Positions 21,001 through 28,571 of a stretch of 64,000 bases of DNA are shown piece after piece (positions within the stretch are counted from its first letter, which is position 1; every line of letters begins with the position of its first letter). The position numbers and the translations under genes are program-made. The notes under the pieces are model-generated. The model did no database searches, was not told the DNA's origin, and was given only the letters and a program-made list of their open reading frames with translations. Source of the DNA: Streptomyces parvulus (lineage in GTDB: Bacteria; Actinomycetota; Actinomycetes; Streptomycetales; Streptomycetaceae); NCBI RefSeq assembly GCF_014648855.1, contig NZ_BMRX01000002.1, positions 434,001 to 498,000 on the forward strand. Direction: 5' to 3'.

Positions 21001-21242
21001 CGTACGCGGCTCCGGGCGGCGTGGAGGTCGGTACGGCGGTGGCGCAGGAGGAGCTGGCCCAGCTGGCCCGGGCCGGTCACCCGGCGCGGGACGGGAAGCT
21101 CGACGAGTACGTCGACGCCTACCAGCTACTGCTGGAACGCGGCGTCCAGCTGGAGTCCGGCTGGCAGGCCTGGCGTCTGGGCATGGTCCCGAACCGCCAC
21201 GCCCGCGAGGTCATGGGGGTGGCGGTGACGGCGCGCTCGTGA
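18033..21242 (+). CDS. Membrane-linked STAND ATPase with NB-ARC-like domain and TPR repeats
   Basis: The 1069-aa protein has four parts: a helical start (about 1-75); two hydrophobic helices (about 79-126, LLVAAVAAVAAVVADVAL and AVGAGVAVGVVGAAATVV); an NB-ARC-like NTPase (about 210-560); and tetratricopeptide repeats to the end (about 620-960, for example ARGEAWALTQLARARLVDG). Walker A reads GAPGSGRTT near 246-254, with Arg where Lys is usual. Walker B is VTVVLDDA near 335-342, and the GLPLALRVAG motif follows near 428. STAND proteins act as regulated switches, often in signalling or defence. No DNA-binding effector is present, so output may be through the membrane part. The signal is unknown. 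Confidence 0.85.
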   Translation: MRDSHRAEAEALLRRAVEEEVRRSGGRTDGNVLLSRARAALDTMAGTAAEEYDAYTRALDEAAAGQLTFRQRYAREGAGTPLLVAAVAAVAAVVADVALGTGTGTAVGAGVAVGVVGAAATVVKVVGSHLPAAHHRAGAVSQPGGPEQLRLQWLTALEVRGIRPFLDQQRMLAASTGPAKKGPKLRGADKSAAARGRSALEQSFNQLPEADRAFAGRRREMAQLRQWVQAARASTETKPTVVVLHGAPGSGRTTLAVRAVHDLRDYFRGACLVDLRGDGTAAGGEAPLSTRDALLHLLNRLGAPREQLLFRERSSADQQVKRLSELYHQHLTGVPVTVVLDDAADPEQVRTLVPERSDSLVLVTAREALELPADLPAHVYTLPVKALDAAGAEELLGAVAQDASNPYDAESGDRIRQLCGGLPLALRVAGSSLGPRSPRALAADLGAYGPVDPAERALWLRYTDQPEPARRLLRRLALAGRTSLGAAAAAALLATDETEATKQLTALSRAGLLDHVRGSRYRLHDVVRAFARARLADEEEPGERTAAQERLIANYGELADSVLRLVDGNMSTRSNQFGQYGFTSLDEALRWLDDESSFITAALRHAEGVDQGAVLNLLGALCDYCLLRGDLYRLGEISELAQSVDQGLLVRSVQWRTGIAARQLGELDKARTTLTSVVDLYREAHHDAGAARALCSLGITLHHQGNLTDAAAKLREALDLQAPPELDTDRAWTLHALAAVQRDRARLAEALDLLTESLVLHRAGESLHGQAWAHFQLGQLHLRMGDVPHAESDLRAALELYGRTRDARGEAWALTQLARARLVDGEAAEAVDELRRAAARHRENEDARGEAWTVYYVGQALEETGDLDQSVRELERSRTMFSRMRDVYGLACARHHSARVTRDQRAAQTGSLRNSGFARQLLVDARADFQRIGVGHGEAWTCLELAVVDAGNARTPQALGLCDEAAALFAAYGDRRGEDWARFLRCTLLPYAAPGGVEVGTAVAQEELAQLARAGHPARDGKLDEYVDAYQLLLERGVQLESGWQAWRLGMVPNRHAREVMGVAVTARS

Positions 21243-21261
21243 CCGGGGGCGCCGCCCCCGG
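21243..21261. terminator. Short hairpin between converging genes
   Basis: CCGGGGG at 21243-21249 pairs with CCCCCGG at 21255-21261 around a 5-base loop, between the STAND gene stop and the small membrane protein gene on the other strand. Confidence 0.5.
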
Positions 21262-21267
21262 CCGCCG

Positions 21268-21501
21268 CTAGCCCTGGCCGGGCTTCGCCTGCTCGCCGCC
21301 GGCGGCCCGGGTCTCGGGGTCGGGGGCCTCCTTGAAGTCGACCTTGCCCATGTGGCGGGTCATGGACTTCATCAGGGCCCACACCGCCAGGGCCATCACC
21401 GCGAAAACGATGAAGCCGAGGACACCGGGGGTGACCTTGTCCTCGTCGAGTTCGGCGAGGGTGACGAGGTGCGTCATTGCCAGGCTTGCGCTTGCACTCA
21501 T
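21268..21501 (-). CDS. Small single-span membrane protein downstream of mca
   Basis: The 77-aa protein has one membrane helix, GVLGFIVFAVMALAVWALM (about residues 25-44), followed by a charged tail, KSMTRHMGKVDFKEAPDPE. ATG 21501 follows the mca stop by one base, so the two genes are one operon. An internal ATG at 21477 is an alternative start. I know no function; the constant link with mca in actinobacteria is from memory. Confidence 0.7.
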   Translation of the reverse strand: MSASASLAMTHLVTLAELDEDKVTPGVLGFIVFAVMALAVWALMKSMTRHMGKVDFKEAPDPETRAAGGEQAKPGQG

Positions 21502-21502
21502 G

Positions 21503-22384
21503 TCAGGCATTGTCCCGGACGCCGGTGAAGAGGTCGTCCTCGGGGATGGAGGTGTCCACGAGGGACTTCGCCAGCTCGTACTCCTCGGTGGGCCAGACCT
21601 CCTTCTGGATCTCCATCGGGACCCGGAACCAGCCCCCGTCGGGGTCGATCTGCGTGGCGTGGGCGATCAGCGCCTTGTCGCGGATCTCGAAGAAGTCGGC
21701 GCAGGGCACGTGCGTGGTGAGCGTGCGCTCCTTGCGCTCGAACTCCGACCAGCGCTTGAGCCAGTCCGCGTAGGGCGACTCCAGTCCGCGGTCCAGCAGG
21801 GCGTGGTGCAGCGCCTCGGTGCGGGGGCGGTTGAAGCCCTGGTTGTAGTACACCTTCACCGGCTGGTACGCGGGGCCGTACTCGGCCTCCGGGTACTTCT
21901 CGGTGTCCGCCGCGCCCTCGAAGGCCACCATCGTGATCTTGTGGGTCATGATGTGGTCGGGGTGGGGGTAGCCGCCGTTCTCGTCGTAGGTGGTGATCAC
22001 CTGCGGGCGGAAGGAACGGATCTTCCGCACCAGCTCGCCGGCCGCCTTGTCGACGTCCTCCAGGGCGAAGCAGCCCTCCGGCAGCGGCGGCAGCGGGTCG
22101 CCCTCGGGCAGGCCGGAGTCGACGAAGCCGAGCCATTCCTGCTTGACGCCCAGGATCTCCCTGGCCTCGTCCATCTCCTTGCGGCGCACCTCGTGGATGT
22201 TCTCCTCGATGTACGGGTCGCCCTGGAGCTTGGGGTTGAGGATGGAGCCGCGTTCCCCGCCCGTGCAGGTCACCACCAGCACGTCCACCCCCTCGGACAC
22301 GTACTTCGCCATGGTGGCCGCGCCCTTGCTCGACTCGTCGTCGGGGTGGGCGTGCACGGCCATCAGTCGCAGCTGGTCAGTCAA
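21503..22384 (-). CDS. mca: Mycothiol S-conjugate amidase
   Basis: The 293-aa zinc amidase cleaves mycothiol-toxin conjugates to glucosaminyl-inositol and a mercapturic acid for export. The PIG-L/LmbE fold is clear: AHPDDES (residues 11-17) with zinc ligands, TCTGGERG near 40-47, and YPHPDHIMTH near 140-149 with the third ligand. The start is TTG 22384, seven bases after GAGGAT; the mature motif spacing fits no other start. It shares an operon with the small membrane protein and diverges from the DUF4307 gene. Confidence 0.95.
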   Translation of the reverse strand: MTDQLRLMAVHAHPDDESSKGAATMAKYVSEGVDVLVVTCTGGERGSILNPKLQGDPYIEENIHEVRRKEMDEAREILGVKQEWLGFVDSGLPEGDPLPPLPEGCFALEDVDKAAGELVRKIRSFRPQVITTYDENGGYPHPDHIMTHKITMVAFEGAADTEKYPEAEYGPAYQPVKVYYNQGFNRPRTEALHHALLDRGLESPYADWLKRWSEFERKERTLTTHVPCADFFEIRDKALIAHATQIDPDGGWFRVPMEIQKEVWPTEEYELAKSLVDTSIPEDDLFTGVRDNA

Positions 22385-22509
22385 GACTCGATCCTCGGTT
22401 AGTCGGCGCCCCGTGTGTTTCGGCGCTGTCGGCGGCTTCTATAGTGACCGAATCGGGAGCCGAATAATTCCGGGGCCCGGCAAGACCGGCTCCTGCCGAG
22501 AGGACGATC

Positions 22510-22908
22510 ATGAGCACGGCCACCACGCGCCGGCCCGAGGGCCGCTACGGCCGCTCCTCGGACGAAAGCGCCGACCGTACGCTCAAGGTCGTCGGCGCCG
22601 TGCTCGGTGCCGTCCTGCTCGCCGTGATCGGCTGGTTCGGCTACCACTACGTCGGTCAGAACAAGATCAGTGGCGAGCTGATCGGCTTCCAGCTCGCCGA
22701 GGACTCGGTGCAGGTGCACCTGGAGGTCCGCAAGGACGCCGGTGTCACCGGCTACTGCACGGTCCGCTCCCAGGCGGAGGACGGCGACGAGGTCGGCCGC
22801 GCCGACTTCCGCTTCACCGGGGACGCCACCCGCATCGACAAGGTCGTCACGCTGCGTACGAAGGCCGCGGGCACGACGGCGGAGCTGCTGGGCTGCCACC
22901 CCGAGTAA
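22510..22908 (+). CDS. DUF4307 membrane protein
   Basis: The 132-aa protein has one membrane helix (about 26-48, LKVVGAVLGAVLLAVIGWFG) and an outward C-terminal domain with two cysteines, in TGYCTVRSQ and ELLGCHPE, that could form a disulfide. The pattern fits DUF4307, found next to mca and greA in actinobacteria. Function is unknown. ATG 22510 follows GAGAGGACG. Confidence 0.85.
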   Translation: MSTATTRRPEGRYGRSSDESADRTLKVVGAVLGAVLLAVIGWFGYHYVGQNKISGELIGFQLAEDSVQVHLEVRKDAGVTGYCTVRSQAEDGDEVGRADFRFTGDATRIDKVVTLRTKAAGTTAELLGCHPE

Positions 22909-23091
22909 CGTCCGGGCGAGGTCCGTGGGCGCGAATACATGGGCTCCCACCTGCGGTGACAGGAAACTGGCGGCTTATGTCCTCCCCCTTTGGCCCCTGA
23001 ATTGTTAGGCTCGTGGTTTCGCCCTTCCGTGAAGGAACATCCTTCTGGGTAGGGCGTTCATTTGTATTCCCAGTACCAACGAGGAGCACCC

Positions 23092-23589
23092 GTGACCCAG
23101 ACCAGCGAGAACGTCACCTGGCTGACCCAGGAGGCGTACAACAAGCTCAAGGAGGAGCTTGAATACCTTACTGGTCCTGCGCGCACCGAGATCTCTTCCA
23201 AGATCGCCGCGGCCCGTGAGGAGGGCGACCTGCGGGAGAACGGCGGGTACCACGCGGCCAAGGAGGAGCAGGGCAAGCAGGAGCTCCGCGTGCGCCAGCT
23301 GACCCAGCTGCTCGAAAGCGCCAAGGTGGGCGAGGCCCCGGCCGCGAACGGCGCGGTGGCCCCCGGCATGGTCGTCACGATCGCCTTCGACGGCGACGAG
23401 GACGACACGCTGACCTTCCTGCTGGCCTCCCGCGAGTACGCGAGCTCGGACATCGAGACCTACTCGCCGCAGTCCCCGCTGGGCTCGGGCGTCATCGGCC
23501 ACAAGGTCGGCGACGACGCGCAGTACGAGCTGCCCAACGGCAAGCCTGCCTCCGTGAAGATCCTCAAGGCGGAGCCCTACGAGGGCTGA
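23092..23589 (+). CDS. greA: Transcription elongation factor GreA
   Basis: The 165-aa factor rescues backtracked RNA polymerase by stimulating transcript cleavage. Features are WLTQEAYNKLKEELEYL at the start, the coiled-coil tip REEGDLRENGGYHAAKEEQ (about residues 40-58) with the acidic residues that enter the polymerase channel, and the C-terminal SPLGSGVIGHKVGD. GTG 23092 follows GAGGAG by five bases. The leader between about 23028 and 23065 can form a CGCCCT/AGGGCG stem. Confidence 0.97.
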   Translation: MTQTSENVTWLTQEAYNKLKEELEYLTGPARTEISSKIAAAREEGDLRENGGYHAAKEEQGKQELRVRQLTQLLESAKVGEAPAANGAVAPGMVVTIAFDGDEDDTLTFLLASREYASSDIETYSPQSPLGSGVIGHKVGDDAQYELPNGKPASVKILKAEPYEG

Positions 23590-23630
23590 TCCCCTCGTCC
23601 GTCGTAGGAGTCGTACGAGCCTTGCGGCAG

Positions 23631-23663
23631 GAGCCCCCGGCGTCGCGGTGACGCCGGGGGCTC
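23631..23663. terminator. Bidirectional terminator between greA and the ABC permease gene
   Basis: GAGCCCCCGGCGTC (23631-23644) and its inverse (23650-23663) form a 14-bp stem with a 5-base loop, placed between converging genes. Confidence 0.85.
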
Positions 23664-23667
23664 TTCG

Positions 23668-24525
23668 TCAGCTGGCGGCCGAGCGGAACTTGCGCACCGC
23701 CAGGGTCCGGAAGACCACGATGATCAGGACGGACCACATCACCGACGCCCACACCGGGTGCTGCATGGGCCAGGCGTCCGACTGCACGACGCCCGGGTTG
23801 CCGAACAGCTCGCGGCAGGCCTGCACGGTCGCGCTGAACGGGTTCCACTCGGCGATGTGCCGGAGCCAGGGGGTCATCTGGCTGGAGTCCACGAAGGCGT
23901 TCGACACGAAGGTCACCGGGAACAGCCAGATGATCCCTCCCGAGGTCGCCGCCTCCGGGGTGCGCACGGAGAGCCCGATGAGTGCCCCGATCCAGGTGAA
24001 GGCGTATCCCAGCAGGAGCAGCAGGCCGAAGCCGCCGAGGATCTGCCCGGCGTTGGTCGGCTCGGCGGAGCCGGTCCGCCAGCCCACGATCAGGGCGACG
24101 ATCGCGAGGACGAGCAGGGTGATCGCCGTCTGCACGAGGTCGGCGACGGTCCGGCCGGTGAGCACCGCGCCCCGGGCCATCGGCAGGGAGCGGAAGCGGT
24201 CGACGAGGCCCTTCTGCATGTCGTCGGCGATGCCCGCGGCGGAGCCGGCCGTGGCGAAGGTGACGGTCTGCGCGAAGATGCCGGCCATCAGGAAGTCCTT
24301 GTAGACGCCGGCGTCGGTGGTGTTCCCGATCTGGAGCGAGCCGCCGAAGACGTACGTGAACAGGACCACGAACATCACCGGCTGGATGACCCCGAACAGG
24401 ACCATCTCCGGGATCCGGGTCATCCGGATCAGGTTTCTGCGGGCGATGACCAGGGAGTCCCTGATGGACGCCCCCACGGGGTTGGTGCTTGTCCCGGCCG
24501 GCGTGGCTTCGGTGGCGGCGCTCAC
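23668..24525 (-). CDS. ABC-2 type exporter permease (DrrB-like)
   Basis: The 285-aa permease has six membrane helices and the ABC-2 pattern: IRDSLVIARRNLIRMTRIPE at the start, QPVMFVVLFTYVFGG, the conserved GLVDRFRSLPMARGAVLTGR loop (about 105-124), and NAFVDSSQMTPWLRHIAEWNP. It pairs with the ATPase encoded just upstream: GTG 24525 overlaps that gene's stop. Daunorubicin-resistance-type exporters pump hydrophobic drugs or lipids; the substrate here is unknown. Confidence 0.92.
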   Translation of the reverse strand: MSAATEATPAGTSTNPVGASIRDSLVIARRNLIRMTRIPEMVLFGVIQPVMFVVLFTYVFGGSLQIGNTTDAGVYKDFLMAGIFAQTVTFATAGSAAGIADDMQKGLVDRFRSLPMARGAVLTGRTVADLVQTAITLLVLAIVALIVGWRTGSAEPTNAGQILGGFGLLLLLGYAFTWIGALIGLSVRTPEAATSGGIIWLFPVTFVSNAFVDSSQMTPWLRHIAEWNPFSATVQACRELFGNPGVVQSDAWPMQHPVWASVMWSVLIIVVFRTLAVRKFRSAAS

Positions 24526-25535
24526 TTGGCGGCCTCCTTCTTGTCCGTGCGGCCGGCGTCGGCCGTCTGGTCCTGCTCGTCGCCCTCGGTGGCGGTCTCG
24601 GCCACGTGGCCGGTCAGGGAGAGGAAGACGTCGTCCAGGGTGGGGCGCCGCAGACCGATGTCGTCGATCTCGATGCCGCGGACGTCCAGCTCGCGGATCA
24701 CCTCGGCGAGCAGCTTGGCGCCACCGGTGACGGGGACGGTGAGCTTGCGGGTGTGCTCCTCGACGGTGGTCGAGCCCTTGCCGAAGCCGGCGAGGACCTC
24801 GGCGGCGGTCCCCATGTGGTCCCGCTCGTGCACGACGACCTCGACGCGCTCGCCGCCGGTGCGGGCCTTGAGCTGGTCGGAGGTGCCGCGGGCGATGACG
24901 CGGCCGTGGTCGACGACCGCGATGTCGTGCGCGAGGTGGTCGGCCTCCTCCAGGTACTGCGTGGTCAGCAGCAGGGTCGTACCGCCGGAGACCAGCTGCT
25001 TGATGACCTCCCACAGCTCCTGGCGGTTGCGCGGGTCGAGGCCGGTCGTCGGCTCGTCCATGAACATGACGGGCGGGGAGACCACGAGGGCGGCCGCCAG
25101 GTCGAGCCGGCGGCGCATGCCTCCGGAGTAGGTCTTCGTGGGCCGGTCCGCGGCGTCCGTGAGGTGGAACTGCTCCAGCAGCTCGACGGCCCGGGCCTTC
25201 GCGGCCTTCGACCGCATCTGATAGAGCTGGCCGACCATCTGGAGGTTCTCCCGGCCGGTCAGGTACTCGTCGACGGCGGCGAACTGGCCGGAGAGGCCGA
25301 TGGATCGCCGGACGTCGTTGGGCTGCTTGAGCACGTCGATGCCCGCGACGACGGCCTTGCCGCTGTCGGGACGCAGCAGCGTGGTGAGGCAGCGGACGGC
25401 GGTGGTCTTGCCCGCGCCGTTCGGCCCGAGCAGGCCGAGGACCGTGCCCTCGGGAACGTCCAGGTCGACGCCGTCCAGAGCCCTTACGTCGCCGAAGGTC
25501 TTGACCAGACCTTCGGCATAGATGGCGCCCGGCAT
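24522..25535 (-). CDS. ABC exporter ATPase (DrrA-like)
   Basis: The 337-aa ATPase has Walker A GPNGAGKTTA near residues 38-47, signature YSGGMRRRLDL near 138-148, Walker B VMFMDEPTTGLD near 157-168, and the long DrrA-type C-terminal domain that ends in a charged EGDEQDQTADAGRTDKKEAAK-like tail. ATG 25535 follows GGAGAC; it overlaps the permease gene by four bases. Two inverted repeats upstream (25621-25662) suggest repressor control, but no regulator gene is adjacent. Confidence 0.92.
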   Translation of the reverse strand: MPGAIYAEGLVKTFGDVRALDGVDLDVPEGTVLGLLGPNGAGKTTAVRCLTTLLRPDSGKAVVAGIDVLKQPNDVRRSIGLSGQFAAVDEYLTGRENLQMVGQLYQMRSKAAKARAVELLEQFHLTDAADRPTKTYSGGMRRRLDLAAALVVSPPVMFMDEPTTGLDPRNRQELWEVIKQLVSGGTTLLLTTQYLEEADHLAHDIAVVDHGRVIARGTSDQLKARTGGERVEVVVHERDHMGTAAEVLAGFGKGSTTVEEHTRKLTVPVTGGAKLLAEVIRELDVRGIEIDDIGLRRPTLDDVFLSLTGHVAETATEGDEQDQTADAGRTDKKEAAK

Positions 25536-25620
25536 ATGAGTCTCCACGTCGTCGGGGGTGCTTCGGAAGCTGGGTTCTTGGATTTCACCGCGGTCGGCGA
25601 GCGAATTACGACACACCGTA

Positions 25621-25662
25621 ACGCGATGTATCGCGTCTTACAATGAACTTACTCGAACGAGT
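25621..25662. promoter_or_regulatory. Two inverted repeats upstream of the ABC exporter operon
   Basis: ACGCGAT GT ATCGCGT (25621-25636) and ACTCG AA CGAGT (25651-25662) are both perfect-armed repeats in the AT-richer gap between the exporter genes and the threonine dehydratase gene. They look like operator sites for a TetR- or PadR-type repressor, of unknown identity. Confidence 0.5.
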
Positions 25663-25737
25663 GACAAGCGATGGCCGGCCCCTCCGGATTCCCGGCTCCG
25701 GGGCGACCGTCGCCCGGATTCCGGACCCGGTACGGCC

Positions 25738-26967
25738 TCAGCCGATGACGGGGTAGCCGGCCTCCCGCAGCGCCCGGCCGACCTCGGCGCAGTGCTCCGG
25801 GCCCTTGGTCTCCAGGTGCAGCTCGACCTCCGCCTCCGTGAGCCCGAGCCGTGGATCGGTCCGTACGTGACTCACATCGAGGACGTTAGCGTCGACCACT
25901 GACAACACCCCGAGAAGCGTGGCCAGGGCGCCGGGACGGTCCGTCAGCCGCAGCCGGACCGCCAGGTAGCGGCCCTGTGCGGCCATGCCGTGCCGCAGCA
26001 CGCCCTGCATCAGCACCGGGTCCACGTTCCCCCCGGACAGCACGGCGACGACCGGGCCCTCGAACGCCCCGGGGTCGCTCAGCAGCGCCGCCACCGGACT
26101 CGCCCCGGCCGGCTCCACGACCAGCTTGGCCCGCTCCAGGCAGAGCAGCAGGGCGGTGGACAGCTCGTCCTCGGAGACGGTGCGGACCTCGTCCACCAGC
26201 TCGCCCACGATGCCGAACGGCACGTCGCCGGGCCGCCCCACCTTGATGCCGTCGGCCATCGTCACCGGATGTTCGACCGCCACCGGGCGACCCGCGGCCA
26301 GCGAGGGCGGGTACGCGGCCGCCCCCTCCGCCTGCACGCCCACGATCCGCACGTCCGGCCGCACCGCCTTGACGGCGACCGCGATCCCGGCCACCAGCCC
26401 TCCCCCGCCGATGCCGACCACGACGGTCCGCACCTCGGGGCACTGCTCCAGCACCTCCAGCCCCACCGTCCCCTGCCCCGCGATGACGTCCGGGTGGTCG
26501 AAGGGGTGGATGAACACGGCGCCGGTCCGCTCCGCGTACTCCTGCGCCGCGGCCAGCGTCTCGTCGACGACCTGGCCGTGCAGGCGCACCTCGGCGCCGT
26601 AGTCCCGGGTCGCGCTGATCTTGGGGAGCGGGGCGCCCTTCGGCATGAACACCGTCGAACGCACCCCGAGCAGCGACGACGCCAGGGCCACGCCCTGCGC
26701 GTGGTTGCCGGCGCTGGCCGCGACCACTCCGGCGGCGCGCTGCTCGGGCAGCAGCCCGGCGATCCGGACGTAGGCGCCGCGCAGCTTGAAGGATCCCGTC
26801 CGCTGGAGGTTCTCGCACTTGAGGTGGACCGGCGAGCCGACCAGCTGGGACAGGTGCCTGCTGCCCTCCATCGCCGTCACCCGGGCGACGCCCGAGAGCA
26901 TCTTCTGCGCTCCGCGCACGTCGTCGAGGGTGACGGGTCCGACGAGGGCGGCCGTGCTGTAGCTCAT
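25738..26967 (-). CDS. ilvA: Threonine/serine ammonia-lyase with ACT domain
   Basis: The 409-aa PLP enzyme turns threonine into 2-oxobutyrate and ammonia, feeding isoleucine synthesis or catabolism. The PLP lysine is in GSFKLRGA (Lys61), the substrate loop is ASAGNHAQG, and the phosphate-binding loop is GIGGGGLVAG. A single C-terminal ACT-like domain (about 330-409, RLTDRPGALATLLGVLS) makes it resemble the shorter, catabolic TdcB-like class rather than long biosynthetic IlvA. The start is ATG 26967. A MarR gene diverges from it. Confidence 0.93.
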   Translation of the reverse strand: MSYSTAALVGPVTLDDVRGAQKMLSGVARVTAMEGSRHLSQLVGSPVHLKCENLQRTGSFKLRGAYVRIAGLLPEQRAAGVVAASAGNHAQGVALASSLLGVRSTVFMPKGAPLPKISATRDYGAEVRLHGQVVDETLAAAQEYAERTGAVFIHPFDHPDVIAGQGTVGLEVLEQCPEVRTVVVGIGGGGLVAGIAVAVKAVRPDVRIVGVQAEGAAAYPPSLAAGRPVAVEHPVTMADGIKVGRPGDVPFGIVGELVDEVRTVSEDELSTALLLCLERAKLVVEPAGASPVAALLSDPGAFEGPVVAVLSGGNVDPVLMQGVLRHGMAAQGRYLAVRLRLTDRPGALATLLGVLSVVDANVLDVSHVRTDPRLGLTEAEVELHLETKGPEHCAEVGRALREAGYPVIG

Positions 26968-27112
26968 GCCTCCAGCATCGCAGTTCACGGGGGTCCGGGG
27001 CGGTTGTGACCAACCTCCGAGACCCGCTTTGCGCAGCGCCGGTACGCCCCGCCGCCCGGCCGCGTACCCTGTCCCCCAATCAGCCAGCCCTCCAAGAAGT
27101 GAGCCCCCGGCC

Positions 27113-27637
27113 ATGCCCACAACACCTGAAATGTCGATGGACATGACGACCGCCGGTGACCCCGGTCTTCTCGAGACGCTCCAGCACGAGGTCGCGCTCT
27201 TCGCCCGGCGTGCCGAACAGACCCGGCTCGGCGGGGTCGGGCAGGTCCGCAACTCCATGGACCGCGCCGCGTACCTGCTGCTCAACCGCCTCGACAAAGA
27301 AGGCCCGATGGGCGTGAAGGCGCTGGCCGCGAGCATGGGGATCGACTCCTCCACGGTCACCCGGCAGGTGGCCCCGCTGGTCGACACCGGCCTCGTCAAG
27401 CGGACGTCGCACCCGGAGGACGGACGCGCGGTGGTGCTCCAGCTGTCCCCGCGCGGCGAGTCGCGGCTGGAGGAGGTCCGCTCCTCCCGGCGTCAGCTCA
27501 TGGCCGAGCTGACGCACGACTGGGCGCCGGAGGAGCGCGAGGCGTTCTGCACGCTCCTCACGCGCTTCAACGGCGCCCTGTCCGCCCGAATGGCCCCTTC
27601 GGGCGGGGCCGGCGGCGAGGCGCCGCCGGCCTCCTGA
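27113..27637 (+). CDS. MarR-family transcriptional regulator
   Basis: The 174-aa protein has the MarR winged helix: VKALAASMGIDSSTVTRQV (about 67-85, recognition helix) and the wing KRTSHPEDGRAVVLQLSPRG (about 92-111), flanked by dimerisation helices. ATG 27113 follows GAAGTGAG. It lies 146 bases from the divergent threonine dehydratase gene, a usual layout for a regulator and target, though the target is not proven. The ligand is unknown. Confidence 0.92.
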   Translation: MPTTPEMSMDMTTAGDPGLLETLQHEVALFARRAEQTRLGGVGQVRNSMDRAAYLLLNRLDKEGPMGVKALAASMGIDSSTVTRQVAPLVDTGLVKRTSHPEDGRAVVLQLSPRGESRLEEVRSSRRQLMAELTHDWAPEEREAFCTLLTRFNGALSARMAPSGGAGGEAPPAS

Positions 27638-27747
27638 GGCGGTTTCCGCGGCTTTACCGTGCGGTTCGGACCGAACTCTTGACCGACGGGGCACGCCTGG
27701 CCTGATATGAGACCTCAGAGGTCGTCGCCGTCCGGTCGGGAGGCGCG

Positions 27748-28254
27748 GTGCGAGCACGGCATGCGTCCCTCGGTGCCCGTCGGGCCCGGGAGTTCGAGGC
27801 GTTCGTCGCGGGTGCGGCGGGCCGGCTGCTGCATGCCGCCACCCTGCTCACCGCCGAGTCGCCGGACGCCAACCCGCGCGCGCGGCGGCTGCTGTCCCTG
27901 TCCCTCGCGCACACGTACGCGTGCTGGGACCGGCTGCACGGCGAGGATCCGTACGACCGGGCCCGGCAGCTCCTGGCGGCCCGGTTCGCACGTGGTGCCT
28001 GGCACCGGTACGGCGGTCCGCTGCGGCACCGGCGGCCCGCCGCGGGCCCGCTGGCCGCGCTCACCCCGCGCGAACGCCTGATCCTGGTCCTGCGGCTCTA
28101 CGAGGGCGTCGCCGAGGAGCAGGCGGCCGCGCTGCTCGGCCTGCCCGTGGAGCGGGTGCGCACGATCTGCGACCGGGCGACGGCCACCCTGCTGCGTCCG
28201 CCCGCCGCGCAGGCCCGTCCGGTGGCGCCGAGGGCCGGGGCGGCGACGCCGTGA
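27748..28254 (+). CDS. SigE-family-like ECF sigma factor with weak region 2
   Basis: The 168-aa protein follows the short SigE-type pattern: REFEAFVAGAAGRLLHAATLL at the start, an intermediate helix around SLAHTYACWDRLH, then region 4, LTPRERLILVLRLYEGVAEEQAAALLGLPVERVRTICDRAT split about residues 108-148. Region 2 has lost several acidic and aromatic residues normally used to bind polymerase and melt the -10. It starts at GTG 27748 after GGAGG. A small membrane protein gene follows, as an anti-sigma partner might. It could be a divergent or regulatory sigma-like protein. Confidence 0.68.
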   Translation: MRARHASLGARRAREFEAFVAGAAGRLLHAATLLTAESPDANPRARRLLSLSLAHTYACWDRLHGEDPYDRARQLLAARFARGAWHRYGGPLRHRRPAAGPLAALTPRERLILVLRLYEGVAEEQAAALLGLPVERVRTICDRATATLLRPPAAQARPVAPRAGAATP

Positions 28255-28303
28255 CGCGCGGGGCGGCCGGAGCCACGCGCGCGTGGCGCGCCGGGAGGCG
28301 GCG

Positions 28304-28561
28304 GTGAACCGCGCGGGGCGCGAGGCGGCCGTCCGCCGGATCGTGGAGCAGTCGCCGCCGCGCGTACCGCCGGAGGTGTACGCGGACGCCGTGCGCCGGG
28401 GCGGGCGCCTGCTGCGGCGCAGGGCCGCCGCCCGTCGTGCGGTGTGGCTGCTGCTGTGCGCCGCGGTCGTGGCGTTCACGGTGTGGGCGCTGACGGTCGA
28501 GCCGTGGGTGGAGCCGCCGTCGGAGACGACCCCACCCGTGACCGGCTGGGAGGGCTGGTGA
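28304..28561 (+). CDS. Small single-span membrane protein after the sigma-like gene
   Basis: From GTG 28304 (after GGGAGG at 28293-28298) the 85-aa protein has a basic cytoplasmic part with REAAVRRIVEQSPPRVPPEVY, a membrane helix AVWLLLCAAVVAFTVWAL (about 50-67) and a short Pro-rich outer tail. A small cytoplasmic helix plus one span downstream of a sigma-like gene is the layout of a minimal anti-sigma factor; this is inference. GTG 28283 is an alternative start. Confidence 0.62.
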   Translation: MNRAGREAAVRRIVEQSPPRVPPEVYADAVRRGGRLLRRRAAARRAVWLLLCAAVVAFTVWALTVEPWVEPPSETTPPVTGWEGW

Positions 28562-28571
28562 GCGCCCGGAG

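Noticed and set aside
22991..23012. TTGGCC..TAGGCT as the greA promoter
   Set aside because: TAGGCT is a fair -10 but the spacing to TTGGCC is 10 bases and no other -35 is visible.
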